From positions 1 to 64,000 of the forward strand of contig NZ_SRRT01000009.1 in assembly GCF_004784475.1 (NCBI RefSeq): a stretch of 64,000 bases of DNA. The letters are read 5' to 3'. Within the stretch, counting starts at the first letter, position 1; each line of letters starts with the position of its first letter. Shown one piece after another: positions 27,628 to 35,226 of this stretch. The notes under the pieces were generated by a model. The model had not been told where the DNA came from. It worked only from the letters and a program-made list of their open reading frames with translations, and ran no database searches. A program made the position numbers and the translations under genes. Origin of the DNA: Streptomyces bauhiniae. GTDB taxonomy: Bacteria; Actinomycetota; Actinomycetes; Streptomycetales; Streptomycetaceae.

Positions 27628-28209
27628 TCACGCCTCCCGCGCCGCGCGCTCCACCCGAGCCCGGTGCACCACCCACCACACGGGGTCGTCCGACGGCAGG
27701 CCGGCATCGCCCCGGTCCATCCCGGTCGCGCCGTCCACCAGCTCCCGGACGATGTCCGCGTGCCCGGCATGCCGCTGGGTGTCGGCGAGGACGCGTACGA
27801 CGGCGTGGTGCAGGGTCACCTCGTCCCGGCCGCTCGGCCACCAGGGCACCCGGCCGACGGTGTCCAGCGGGAGCGCCTCGATCGTCGCGTCCGCGTGCGC
27901 CCAGGCGCGGCGGTACAGCTCCACGAGGTCCGCGCGCGACTCCTCGGCGGTGGCCCACATGTCCGCGTTGACCTCGGCGCCCTCCGTGAGCCACGGCAGC
28001 GGCTCGCCCGAGGGCCGCCCGAAGGTGTCCCCGAGATACCCCAGCTCGATCCCGGCCGCGTGCTTGACCAGGCCCAGCAGGTTGGTGCCGGTCGGGGTGA
28101 GGGGACGGCGGGCGTCGTACTCCGAGAGCCCGTCGAGCTTCCAGAGCAGGGCCTCGCGGGCGGACCTCAGATAGCGGAGGAGGTCGGCCTTGGGGTCGGG
28201 GGTGGTCAT
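27628..28209 (-). CDS. DUF664 / DinB-fold protein
   Basis: A 193-residue four-helix protein of the DinB-fold superfamily (DUF664). LLGLVKHAAGIELGYLG, an HHAVVRVLADTQRHAGHADIV stretch and W-rich loops give the metal-ligand pattern (H near 50, H near 137, H near 150). Some family members are mycothiol-dependent transferases or maleylpyruvate isomerases; the substrate here is unknown. It starts 10 nt after the VOC gene and is probably co-transcribed with it. Confidence 0.82.
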   Translation of the reverse strand: MTTPDPKADLLRYLRSAREALLWKLDGLSEYDARRPLTPTGTNLLGLVKHAAGIELGYLGDTFGRPSGEPLPWLTEGAEVNADMWATAEESRADLVELYRRAWAHADATIEALPLDTVGRVPWWPSGRDEVTLHHAVVRVLADTQRHAGHADIVRELVDGATGMDRGDAGLPSDDPVWWVVHRARVERAAREA

Positions 28210-28219
28210 GGGGTGCGCT

Positions 28220-28957
28220 CTACAGCGGGACCAGGAGGCAGAACTCGTTGCCCTCCGGGTCGGTGAGGACGGTCCAGGAGACGTCGCCCTGGCCGAAGTC
28301 GAGGTCGGTGGCGCCCAGGGCGCGGAGGCGGTCGGCCTCGGCGGACTGGTCGTCGCCGGGGTAGGGGCGGAGGTCGAAATGGACGCGGTTCAGGCCGGAC
28401 TTGGCGTCGGGGGTGCGGACGAACTCCAGGTAGGGGCCGACGGACTTGGCGGAGCGGAGGCGGGCGAGGTCGTCGGTGACCTCGTGCACGTTCCAGTCCA
28501 TGGCCTCGCCCCAGAAGCGGGCCATGGCATGCGGGTCCACGCAGTCCACGACCACCGCGGCGACGGGGCCGGTGTCCCGGTACAGCTCACGGGGCTCCAG
28601 TACGCAGAACTCGTTGCCCTCGGGGTCGGCGAGCACGGTCCAGGGGACGTCGCCCTGGCCGATGTCGACGGGGGTGGCGCCCAACTCCGCCAGCCGGGCC
28701 AGCAGTTCCGTCCGGTGGGCCTCGGAGGTGGTGGCGAGGTCGAGGTGGACGCGGTTCTTCACCGTCTTGGGGACCGGGACGTCGAGGATGTCGATGCAGA
28801 CGGCCTCGGGGGAGGGGTACGTGATGCCCTCCGGCTCGACATTCGTCTCGTCGGGCGTGTCCCCGGTGACCTGCCAGCCGAGCGCCCCCGCCCAGAACCG
28901 CCCGAGCGCGGACTTGTCCGTGGCCTTCATCGAGATCTGCACCAGGCGCGTCGTCAT
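28220..28957 (-). CDS. VOC-family protein with two glyoxalase-like domains
   Basis: A 245-residue protein made of two vicinal-oxygen-chelate halves (about 1-120 and 125-245), each ending in the same pattern GQGDV(P/S)WTVL(A/T)DPEGNEFC. The duplicated module could form a metal or drug binding pocket, as in bleomycin-resistance and glyoxalase relatives. Specificity is unknown. ATG 28957 has no ribosome site but lies 7 nt after a -10 element (leaderless). Confidence 0.85.
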   Translation of the reverse strand: MTTRLVQISMKATDKSALGRFWAGALGWQVTGDTPDETNVEPEGITYPSPEAVCIDILDVPVPKTVKNRVHLDLATTSEAHRTELLARLAELGATPVDIGQGDVPWTVLADPEGNEFCVLEPRELYRDTGPVAAVVVDCVDPHAMARFWGEAMDWNVHEVTDDLARLRSAKSVGPYLEFVRTPDAKSGLNRVHFDLRPYPGDDQSAEADRLRALGATDLDFGQGDVSWTVLTDPEGNEFCLLVPL

Positions 28958-28970
28958 GCGGCGGATCGTA
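28958..28970 (-). promoter_or_regulatory. Leaderless-type -10 element of the VOC/DUF664 operon
   Basis: On the minus strand TACGAT (28970-28965) is followed by 7 nt and then ATG at 28957. The position fits transcription starting at the start codon. Confidence 0.6.
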
Positions 28971-29035
28971 TGCCGGTGCGGTGAGGGGCGGCCAGCGGGT
29001 TTCTTTGCGCAGGGGCTTGTCGGCGAGCGCACTAC

Positions 29036-29045
29036 CGATATATCG
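29036..29045. promoter_or_regulatory. Palindromic candidate operator of the PadR gene
   Basis: CGATATATCG is a perfect 10-bp palindrome and an AT-rich island in very GC-rich DNA, 65 nt before the PadR start. PadR regulators commonly bind AT-rich palindromes in their own promoters. Autoregulation is inferred. Confidence 0.5.
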
Positions 29046-29109
29046 TCGACGTGTCGCGTAAGGAACGCGATCGGATGTGATGGATCGAAGACAGAACGGA
29101 GTGATCGTC

Positions 29110-29736
29110 ATGCACGGTCATGGATTTCACCGAGGGCCCTGGAGCGCCGGGCCCGGTCACCACGGCGGCCGGCCCGGGTTCGAGGGGGAGCGCGGGGCGT
29201 TCGGGCCCTTCGGGCCGGGCGGCCCCGGGTTCGGTGGGCCGATGTTCGGCGGGCCCGGATTCAGGGGTGGTCCCGGGCGCGGCGGGCCGAGGGGGAGGGC
29301 GCGGCGCGGTGATGTGCGGGCCTCGATCCTGGCGCTGCTCAAGGACCGCCCGATGCACGGCTACGAGATGATCCAGGAGATCGCCGAGCGCAGCGGCGGC
29401 GCGTGGAAGCCGAGCCCCGGCTCGGTGTACCCGACGCTGCAACTGCTGGAGGACGAGGGCCTGATCGCCAGCGAGAGCGAGGGCGGGAAGAAGCTGTTCG
29501 CGCTCACCGAGGCCGGCCGTACCGCCGCCGAGGAAGGCCCGGACGCGCCCTGGGAGGAGGCTTCGCGGGGTGTCGACTGGGAGGCGCTGAGCGAGATCCG
29601 CCAGGCCGGGTCCGGTCTGATGGAAGCCTTCGGGCAGGTCTGGAAGACCGGCACCAAGGAACAGCGGGACAAGGCGCTGGCCGTCCTCAACGACGCCCGC
29701 AAGAAGCTGTACCTCATCCTCGCCGACGAGGACTGA
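29110..29736 (+). CDS. PadR-family transcriptional regulator
   Basis: A 208-residue regulator. Residues 1-65 are a glycine/histidine/proline-rich low-complexity tail (HGHGFHRGPW, FGPFGPGGPGFGG). The winged helix (about 67-145) has RASILALLKDRPMHGYEM and PSPGSVYPTLQLLEDEGLI, typical PadR. ATG 29110 is chosen for GGAG 9 nt upstream; ATG 29077 is in frame. No target gene is adjacent on the same strand, so it may control itself and a divergent or distant efflux gene. Confidence 0.87.
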   Translation: MHGHGFHRGPWSAGPGHHGGRPGFEGERGAFGPFGPGGPGFGGPMFGGPGFRGGPGRGGPRGRARRGDVRASILALLKDRPMHGYEMIQEIAERSGGAWKPSPGSVYPTLQLLEDEGLIASESEGGKKLFALTEAGRTAAEEGPDAPWEEASRGVDWEALSEIRQAGSGLMEAFGQVWKTGTKEQRDKALAVLNDARKKLYLILADED

Positions 29737-29738
29737 GC

Positions 29739-29774
29739 CCTTGCCGTCCTTGCCGTCCTTGCCGTCCTTGCCGG
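29739..29774. repeat. 9-bp tandem repeat, four copies
   Basis: CCTTGCCGT occurs three times in exact tandem (29739-29765) followed by CCTTGCCGG. It begins 2 nt after the PadR stop and ends just before the stop of the convergent small gene. Confidence 0.9.
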
Positions 29775-29787
29775 CGCGCGCCGGGGC

Positions 29788-29988
29788 TCAGGCCGCCGGC
29801 ACCCGGCGTATCACCGCCGCGTCGAACAGGTCCCAGGCCCGTGGGAAGGGGCCCTCGTCGTGGCAGTGCCAGGCGTCCCAGAACAGGTCGGCGGGCAGTG
29901 CGTCCCCCGGGGCGTACACCCGGTAGACGTACTGCTTGCCGTCGACCGCCGGCAGGCCCACCAGCCAGCACGGACATCCTTCCTCCAC
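29788..29988 (-). CDS. Small hypothetical protein
   Basis: A protein of about 66 residues, VEEGCPCWLVGLPAVDGKQY onward, with tryptophan- and aspartate-rich globular composition (FWDAWHCHDEGPFPRAWDLF). Its composition looks like a real protein, unlike the arginine/glycine-rich overlapping frame at 29714-29977. No family is recognised. The GTG at 29988 is the only nearby start and has no ribosome site, so the start is uncertain. It converges with the PadR gene. Confidence 0.5.
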   Translation of the reverse strand: MEEGCPCWLVGLPAVDGKQYVYRVYAPGDALPADLFWDAWHCHDEGPFPRAWDLFDAAVIRRVPAA

Positions 29989-30182
29989 TTCATGTGAGAC
30001 GTGTGGGGGAGCCGTGTGGTTGCCCCGGCGTGCGCGACGGGCCGGGCGCGCCCCCGAGAGAGAAGACCGCGGTCTCATCCGTGAGGAGGAGGCGGCGTAC
30101 GCCGGTCTCCACTCTGCGTGGGACGCGCGAATGGTTCCCCTCGCGGATGTGAAGGGACCGCCGTGACTGATGGGGTGGGACC

Positions 30183-30731
30183 GTGGAACCCCGTACAGCC
30201 GGTCGGACCGTGCCCGACGAGGGCGGCGCCGGCGCACCGGACGAGTCCGGACTCGACGCGACGCTCGCCGCGGTCGTCGCCGGTGCCCGCCGCCGCGCCG
30301 TGCGGGACGGCGACCGGCAGATCGACACCGCCCATCTGCTGCACTCCCTCCTCGACGCGGACCCCGAGGCCCGCGCCGCAATGGGCCCCCAACTGGTCCG
30401 GCTGCTCGGCTACTTGGTGCAGCGCAGCATCGGTTACGGGCTCGGCTGGCAGCGCGTGGCGGAGGGCGGCGGCACACCGGGCGCGGTACCGAGACCCGTG
30501 CGGGGCGACGGCACCTTCGAGGGGCCCGAGCGCTGGTCGCCCCTCGCGGCCGAGGCCATGCGGGAGGCCCGGCGCCGCGCCGCCCGCCGGGACGGACTCC
30601 ACGCCACCGGCCTCGATCTGCTCGCCGCCCTGGTCGCCGACCCGCGCTGCCGCGCCGTCGAGGTGCTGGAGCACGCCGGAATCCCGGCGGGCACCCTGGC
30701 CAGGAAGGCACCCCGCGCCACGGGCGGCTGA
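30183..30731 (+). CDS. Orphan Clp N-terminal domain protein
   Basis: A 182-residue protein carrying two Clp-N-like repeats (about 25-75 with IDTAHLLHSLLDADP, and 118-165 with LHATGLDLLAALVADP) but no AAA+ ATPase module. Such stand-alone Clp-N proteins resemble ClpC N-domains or adaptors and might bind ClpC or substrate proteins. The GTG at 30183 is supported by a GGGGTGGGA just upstream. It is monocistronic. Confidence 0.78.
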   Translation: MEPRTAGRTVPDEGGAGAPDESGLDATLAAVVAGARRRAVRDGDRQIDTAHLLHSLLDADPEARAAMGPQLVRLLGYLVQRSIGYGLGWQRVAEGGGTPGAVPRPVRGDGTFEGPERWSPLAAEAMREARRRAARRDGLHATGLDLLAALVADPRCRAVEVLEHAGIPAGTLARKAPRATGG

Positions 30732-30797
30732 GCCCCGCGTCCACCTGCTGAGACAGGTGTCAACAGGGGTGACGCTCATGTCATCGCCTGCCATCAT

Positions 30798-31796
30798 GTG
30801 CGCGTGCGTACGTCCGTGAACAGTGGGAGCGGCCGAGGCGCCGGGCTGAGCCTCGCGCTGGTCTCGGCCCTGGCCTTCGGCGGGTCGGGAGTCGCGGCCA
30901 AGCCGTTGATCGAGGCGGGCCTGGACCCGCTGCACGTCGTCTGGCTCCGGGTCACCGGCGCCGCCCTGGTGATGCTGCCGCTCGCCGTACGGCACCGCGC
31001 GCTGCTCCGCCAACGCCCGGCGCTGCTCGCCGGGTTCGGGCTGCTGGCGGTCGCCGGAGTGCAGGCGTGCTACTTCGCCGCGCTGTCCCGTATCCCGGTC
31101 GGGGTCGCGCTGCTCATCGAGTATCTTGCCCCGGCGCTGGTGCTCGGCTGGGTGCGGTTCGTGCAGCGGCGGCCGGTGACCAGAGCGGCCGCGCTCGGCG
31201 TGGTCCTCGCGGCCGGCGGGCTCGCCTGTGTGGTCGAGGTGTGGTCCGGGCTGTGTTTCGACGCGCTCGGGCTGCTGCTCGCGCTGGGCGCCGCCTGCTG
31301 CCAGGTCGGCTACTTCGTGCTGTCCGACCAGGGTGGCGACGCGGGGGAGCGGGCGCCCGACCCGCTCGGCGTGATCGCGTACGGCCTGCTGGTCGGCGCC
31401 GCCGTGCTCACCCTCGTCGCGCGGCCCTGGACGATGGACCGCTCGGTGCTCACCGGCACCGCGCACCTCGACGGCACCCCGGTGCCCGCGCTCGCGCTGC
31501 TCGCCTGGATCGTGCTCGTCGCCACGGTCGCCGCCTACGTCACCGGCGTGCTGTCGGTACGGCGGCTGTCGCCGCAGGTGGCCGGGGTCGTCGCGTGCCT
31601 GGAGGCGGTCATCGCCACCGTGCTGGCCTGGGTACTGCTCGGCGAGCACCTGTCGCTGCCGCAGGTGGCCGGGGGCGCGGTCGTCCTCCTCGGGGCGTTC
31701 ATCGCCCAGTCCTCGGCACCGGCCGAGGGGGCTCCCGACCCGGTCGCGGAGGGCGGCGCGGAACGGGAGCTGTCGGCGCGGGGGACCGCGGCCTAG
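30798..31796 (+). CDS. EamA-family (DMT) transporter
   Basis: A 332-residue transporter with ten hydrophobic helices in two EamA halves (about 14-145 and 158-305) and a charged C-terminal tail. The family exports amino acids or metabolites; the substrate cannot be named. GTG 30798 and GTG 30804 are both possible: CATCAT at 30792-30797 would be a -10 element 6 nt before the latter, consistent with a leaderless start. Stop lies 4 nt from the convergent PNPOx-like gene. Confidence 0.85.
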   Translation: MRVRTSVNSGSGRGAGLSLALVSALAFGGSGVAAKPLIEAGLDPLHVVWLRVTGAALVMLPLAVRHRALLRQRPALLAGFGLLAVAGVQACYFAALSRIPVGVALLIEYLAPALVLGWVRFVQRRPVTRAAALGVVLAAGGLACVVEVWSGLCFDALGLLLALGAACCQVGYFVLSDQGGDAGERAPDPLGVIAYGLLVGAAVLTLVARPWTMDRSVLTGTAHLDGTPVPALALLAWIVLVATVAAYVTGVLSVRRLSPQVAGVVACLEAVIATVLAWVLLGEHLSLPQVAGGAVVLLGAFIAQSSAPAEGAPDPVAEGGAERELSARGTAA

Positions 31797-31800
31797 CGGG

Positions 31801-32487
31801 CTACTTCGTCAACTCGGTCAGGTAGTGCGGCAGTTCGGTGCCGGGTGCCAGGTCCGCGTCGGCGAGCGGGGTCGCGTAGGTCTTCTGTACGGGGACGACT
31901 CCGGCCCAGTGCGGGAGGGTGAGGTCTTCCGGCTCGTCGTTGACGCCGCCGGTGCGGACCTTGGCCGAGACCTCCCGCAGGTCCAGCCGGATCACGGCCG
32001 TCGCCGCCAGCTCCTTGCGGTTGGCGGGGCGGGAGTCGGCCGAGCGGCCCGGCACCACCTGGTCCACCACGGCGTCCAGCGCGATCCGGCGCTCCTCGGG
32101 GTCGGTGACCTCGTACGCCACGCCGTGCACCACCACCGAGCGGTAGTTGATCGAGTGGTGGAAGGCGGAGCGGGCCAGCACCAGGCCGTCGACATGGGTG
32201 ACCGTCAGGCACACCGGGAGTCCCGGATCGGCGGCGCCGGTCATCCGCAGCGGGCGCGAACCCGTGGACCCGTGCACGTACAGGCGCTCGCCGACCCGGC
32301 CGTACAGCGTGGGCAGCACCACCGGGGCGCCGTCGCGGACGAAGCCGAGGTGGCAGAGGTAGCCCTCGTCGAGTATCGCGTGCACCGACTCCCGGTCGTA
32401 CGACGCCCGCTGCGGAGCCCTGGTGGGCACGGTGCGGTCGGTCGGTGCGTAGTCGGCCTGCGGTGCTGCCTGTCCGGTGCCCTGCAT
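31801..32487 (-). CDS. Flavin-binding pyridoxamine-5'-phosphate-oxidase-like protein
   Basis: A 228-residue split-barrel flavoprotein. YLCHLGFVRDGAPVVLPT and HGSTGSRPLR resemble the FMN-binding strands of the PNPOx-like family, and FHHSINYRSVVVHG is typical of the Nim/flavin-nucleotide-binding subgroup. The reaction is unknown. GGGAGGG precedes ATG 32487. It is divergent from a MocR regulator, a pairing common for vitamin B6 or flavin-linked genes. Confidence 0.82.
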   Translation of the reverse strand: MQGTGQAAPQADYAPTDRTVPTRAPQRASYDRESVHAILDEGYLCHLGFVRDGAPVVLPTLYGRVGERLYVHGSTGSRPLRMTGAADPGLPVCLTVTHVDGLVLARSAFHHSINYRSVVVHGVAYEVTDPEERRIALDAVVDQVVPGRSADSRPANRKELAATAVIRLDLREVSAKVRTGGVNDEPEDLTLPHWAGVVPVQKTYATPLADADLAPGTELPHYLTELTK

Positions 32488-32499
32488 GGCGGCCCTCCC

Positions 32500-32528
32500 T
32501 GGACTGCTGAATTGCACTAGTGCATAAT
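32500..32528 (+). promoter_or_regulatory. Promoter of the MocR gene
   Basis: TGGACT (32500-32505), 17 nt, then CATAAT (32523-32528), then 7 nt to the GTG at 32536. Spacing is canonical and there is no ribosome site, so the mRNA is probably leaderless. Confidence 0.65.
32513..32524. promoter_or_regulatory. Perfect palindrome, candidate MocR operator
   Basis: TGCACTAGTGCA is a 12-bp perfect palindrome in the short divergent region. It overlaps the first bases of the MocR -10 element and lies 26 nt upstream of the PNPOx-like start, so binding would affect both genes. Confidence 0.65.
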
Positions 32529-32535
32529 TAGGTTT

Positions 32536-33864
32536 GTGCTAGGAGAGTATCCGATTCAGGGGCGCGGCGCAGCGGAGATCGCGGCCAGCGTCGAACACGC
32601 GGTCGGCTCCGGGGAACTGCTGCCGGGCCAACCGCTGCCGCCCATGCGGGAGTTGGCGGCCAGGCTCGACGTCAATCCCAATACGGTCGCGGCCGCCTAT
32701 CGCACCCTGCGCGAGCGCGGGGTGATCGAGACCGCCGGCCGCCGGGGCAGCAGGGTCCGGCCCAAGCCCGCCACCACCGGCCGCGACGAGCTGCGCCTCG
32801 ACGTACCCGAGGGCGCGCGGGACCTGTCCACCGGCAACCCCGACCCGGCGCTGCTGCCCGCCCTCGGTCCGGCGCTCGCGGAGGCGGCCGCCCGCGCGGA
32901 CCGCGCCCCGGCGCTGTACGGCGACGACCCGGCCGACCCGGATCTCGTCCGCGCCGCCCGTTTGGCGCTGGACGCGGACGGGGTTCCGGCCGGGCCGCTC
33001 ACCCTCACCTCCGGCTCGCTCGACGCCATCGAGCGCGTCCTCGCCGCGCATCTGCGGCCCGGCGACGCGGTTGCTGTGGAGGACCCCGGCTGGGGGAGCG
33101 TGCTGGACCTGATCCCGGCGCTCGGGCTACGGCCCGTGCCCGTCGGCGTGGACGACGAGGGTCCGCTGGCCGCCGAGCTGGACGCCGCCCTGCGCTCCGG
33201 CGCCCGTGCCCTGCTCGTCACCACCCGCGCCCAGAACCCCACCGGCGCCTCGGTGAGTTCCGGCCGCGCCCGCGAACTCCGTGCCGTGCTGCGCGAACAC
33301 CCCGGCACCGTGCTGATCGAGGACGACCACGGCCACGGCTTCGTCGACCTCCCGGCCCACCCCCTGGCGGGCGCCACCCCGCACTGGGCCTTCATCCGCT
33401 CCGTCTCCAAGACCTACGGCCCCGACCTCCGGCTCGCCGTCCTCGCCGGGGACACCCGCACCGTCGACCTGGTACGCGGACGCCAGCGACTCGGCCCCGG
33501 CTGGGTGAGCCACCTCCTCCAACGGGCCGTCGCCCACCTCTGGGCCGACGGCACGGTGGGCCCATCGGTGGCCGCGTCCTACAGCACGCGCCGCGGGCGT
33601 CTGCTCGACGCCCTCGCCGAGCGCGGCGTCACGGCCCACGGCCGCAGCGGCATGAACGTCTGGGTCCCGGTCCCCGACGAAACCGGCGCCGTCGCCCGCC
33701 TCCTCCAGTCCGGCTGGGCAGTGGCCCCCGGCGCCCGCTTCCGCCTGAACTCCCCACCCGCGATCCGGATCACGGTCTCGCCGCTGACGGAGGCGGACAT
33801 CGTGCCGCTGGCGAAGGCGGTGGCCGCGGCGGTACGGCCGTCTCCGGCGCGGTCGTACGGGTGA
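32536..33864 (+). CDS. MocR-family regulator (GntR HTH fused to aminotransferase-like domain)
   Basis: A 442-residue PLP-linked regulator. The GntR winged helix (about 5-75) includes LPPMRELAARLDVNPNTVAAAYRTL. The rest is a class I aminotransferase fold with NPTG-type turn (AQNPTGASVSS), EDDHGHGF, and SVSKTYGPDLRLAVLAG, where the lysine in SKTYG is the PLP lysine. Members usually sense PLP or an amine and control genes in vitamin B6 or amino acid metabolism. The neighbouring PNPOx-like gene is the obvious target. Confidence 0.9.
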   Translation: MLGEYPIQGRGAAEIAASVEHAVGSGELLPGQPLPPMRELAARLDVNPNTVAAAYRTLRERGVIETAGRRGSRVRPKPATTGRDELRLDVPEGARDLSTGNPDPALLPALGPALAEAAARADRAPALYGDDPADPDLVRAARLALDADGVPAGPLTLTSGSLDAIERVLAAHLRPGDAVAVEDPGWGSVLDLIPALGLRPVPVGVDDEGPLAAELDAALRSGARALLVTTRAQNPTGASVSSGRARELRAVLREHPGTVLIEDDHGHGFVDLPAHPLAGATPHWAFIRSVSKTYGPDLRLAVLAGDTRTVDLVRGRQRLGPGWVSHLLQRAVAHLWADGTVGPSVAASYSTRRGRLLDALAERGVTAHGRSGMNVWVPVPDETGAVARLLQSGWAVAPGARFRLNSPPAIRITVSPLTEADIVPLAKAVAAAVRPSPARSYG

Positions 33865-34195
33865 GGGTGGGCGGTGCGGTGGCATGGCATGCGGGTCCGT
33901 GCCGTGCCTTCGAGCAGGAGGCGCCCGGGCGCAGGACCCCGACGGAGTTCTTCGAGCAAGGCGTCAGGCTGAGACGGGCCTCGCGCCTGACCTGGGTCGG
34001 CGGTGGGCCGTGGCCCGAGTTCTTCGAGCGGCGACGGCCAGCATGCCGCGCCGGTCGCGTGCCTAAGGCGCGGCGCGGGTCGGGCCTGGCCCGGGTCGGC
34101 GTCGACACGGCTTCTGCGAGCGGGGCGCGCTGATTCACGCTGCCCCGCGCGCCCGGCTGGGGCGACGGTGAGCCCTCCCATCCCGGCCCACGGCG
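33865..34195. other. Intergenic region with scattered direct repeats
   Basis: A 331-nt stretch between the MocR gene and the EamA gene. GAGTTCTTCGAGC occurs twice (33945-33957 and 34017-34029), and CCTG(A/G)CC(T/C)GGGTCGGC occurs at about 33986 and 34085. An open frame at 33861-34133 has arginine-rich composition and no ribosome site; I do not call it a gene. Confidence 0.5.
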
Positions 34196-35152
34196 CTACT
34201 TCGCCGACACCGACCGCCGCCTGACCTGCGTCAGCGCCGCCCCCGCGATCACGATCGCCGCGCCCACCGGGGTCGTCCAGTGGAGGGACTCGCCGAGGAT
34301 GGTCACTCCGGCGACCGTGGCGATGACCGGGACGAAGTAGGTGACCATCTGGGCGGTGGTGGGGCCGACCTCGGCGACGAGGCCGTACTGGATGAGCATG
34401 GCGAGGCCCGTGCCGAGGGCGCCCAGGGCGGCGATCGCCAGCAAGGGCACCACCGGGAAGCTCGCCGGGACAGCGGTGAACAGCGGCGTGACCAGCGCGA
34501 GTTGGGCCGTGGCGAGGAGGAGCTGCGCGCCGGTCATCGAAAGGTGGGAGTTGGCGGTGCCGGCCAGGGTGCGGCGGACGTAGATCCAGCCGACCGGGTA
34601 GCTCAGGGAGGCAAGGAGGGCCAGGGCGGTGCCCCGGGCGTCCAGGCCGTGGAAGCCCTGCCAGGCGCCGAGGACCGTCAGGACGCCGAGGAAGCCGAGG
34701 CCGAGTCCGGCGACGCGGACGCGGGTGGGGCGGTCCTCGGAGAGGGCGACCAGGGAGAAGGCCATGCCCCACAGCGGCGAGGTGGCGTTGCAGATGCCGG
34801 CCAGCGTGGAGGGGACCGTCAGCTCGGCGAACGCGAAGAGGGAGAAGGGCAGGGCGTTCAGGAAGAACGCGGCCACCGTCAGGTGCGCCCAGGTACGGCC
34901 CCCGCGCGGCAGCCGCTCCCGCTTCACGGCCATGGCCGCCACGAGCACCAGCGTGCCGAACAGCAGGCGGCCCAGGGTGACTTGGAAGGGCGCGAACGCT
35001 CCCGTGCCCACCTTGATCAGCAGGAAGCTGAAGCCCCAGATCAGGGACAGCAGACCGAAGCGCAGCCGCCAGTCGAGCAGGCGGGGCGGGCGCGCGCGGA
35101 CGGACGGCGGGGCGGCGGGGGACTGGGTCCGGGAAGGGATGACCGTGCTCAT
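34196..35152 (-). CDS. EamA-family (DMT) transporter
   Basis: A 318-residue transporter with ten predicted helices after a 30-residue basic tail. The two EamA halves are about 30-160 and 170-310. Substrate unknown; LysR-linked EamA proteins often export an amino acid or similar metabolite, which is only an analogy. ATG 35152 is 7 nt after CATCTT on the minus strand (35165-35160), fitting a leaderless mRNA. It is divergent from a LysR gene, 74 nt apart. Confidence 0.87.
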   Translation of the reverse strand: MSTVIPSRTQSPAAPPSVRARPPRLLDWRLRFGLLSLIWGFSFLLIKVGTGAFAPFQVTLGRLLFGTLVLVAAMAVKRERLPRGGRTWAHLTVAAFFLNALPFSLFAFAELTVPSTLAGICNATSPLWGMAFSLVALSEDRPTRVRVAGLGLGFLGVLTVLGAWQGFHGLDARGTALALLASLSYPVGWIYVRRTLAGTANSHLSMTGAQLLLATAQLALVTPLFTAVPASFPVVPLLAIAALGALGTGLAMLIQYGLVAEVGPTTAQMVTYFVPVIATVAGVTILGESLHWTTPVGAAIVIAGAALTQVRRRSVSAK

Positions 35153-35159
35153 GCCGTCA

Positions 35160-35219
35160 AAGATGCTGGACCCAACTTCGTAGCACAATCGAGAATGCGA
35201 GCGCGATACCGTTTAGGAT
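35160..35219. promoter_or_regulatory. Divergent promoter region of the EamA and LysR genes
   Basis: Two -10-like hexamers face outwards: CATCTT on the minus strand (35165-35160), 7 nt before the EamA ATG, and TAGGAT on the plus strand (35214-35219), 7 nt before the LysR ATG. LysR binding in this short gap is expected. Confidence 0.6.
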
Positions 35220-35226
35220 TGCTTAC

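Noticed and set aside
29714..29977. 87-codon minus frame overlapping the small hypothetical gene
   Set aside because: Its product is low complexity (GRQGRQGRQG) because it reads through the 9-bp tandem repeat; the other frame has a normal protein composition.
33861..34133. 90-codon frame after the MocR gene
   Set aside because: Arginine- and proline-rich, no ribosome site, and direct repeats inside suggest non-coding DNA.
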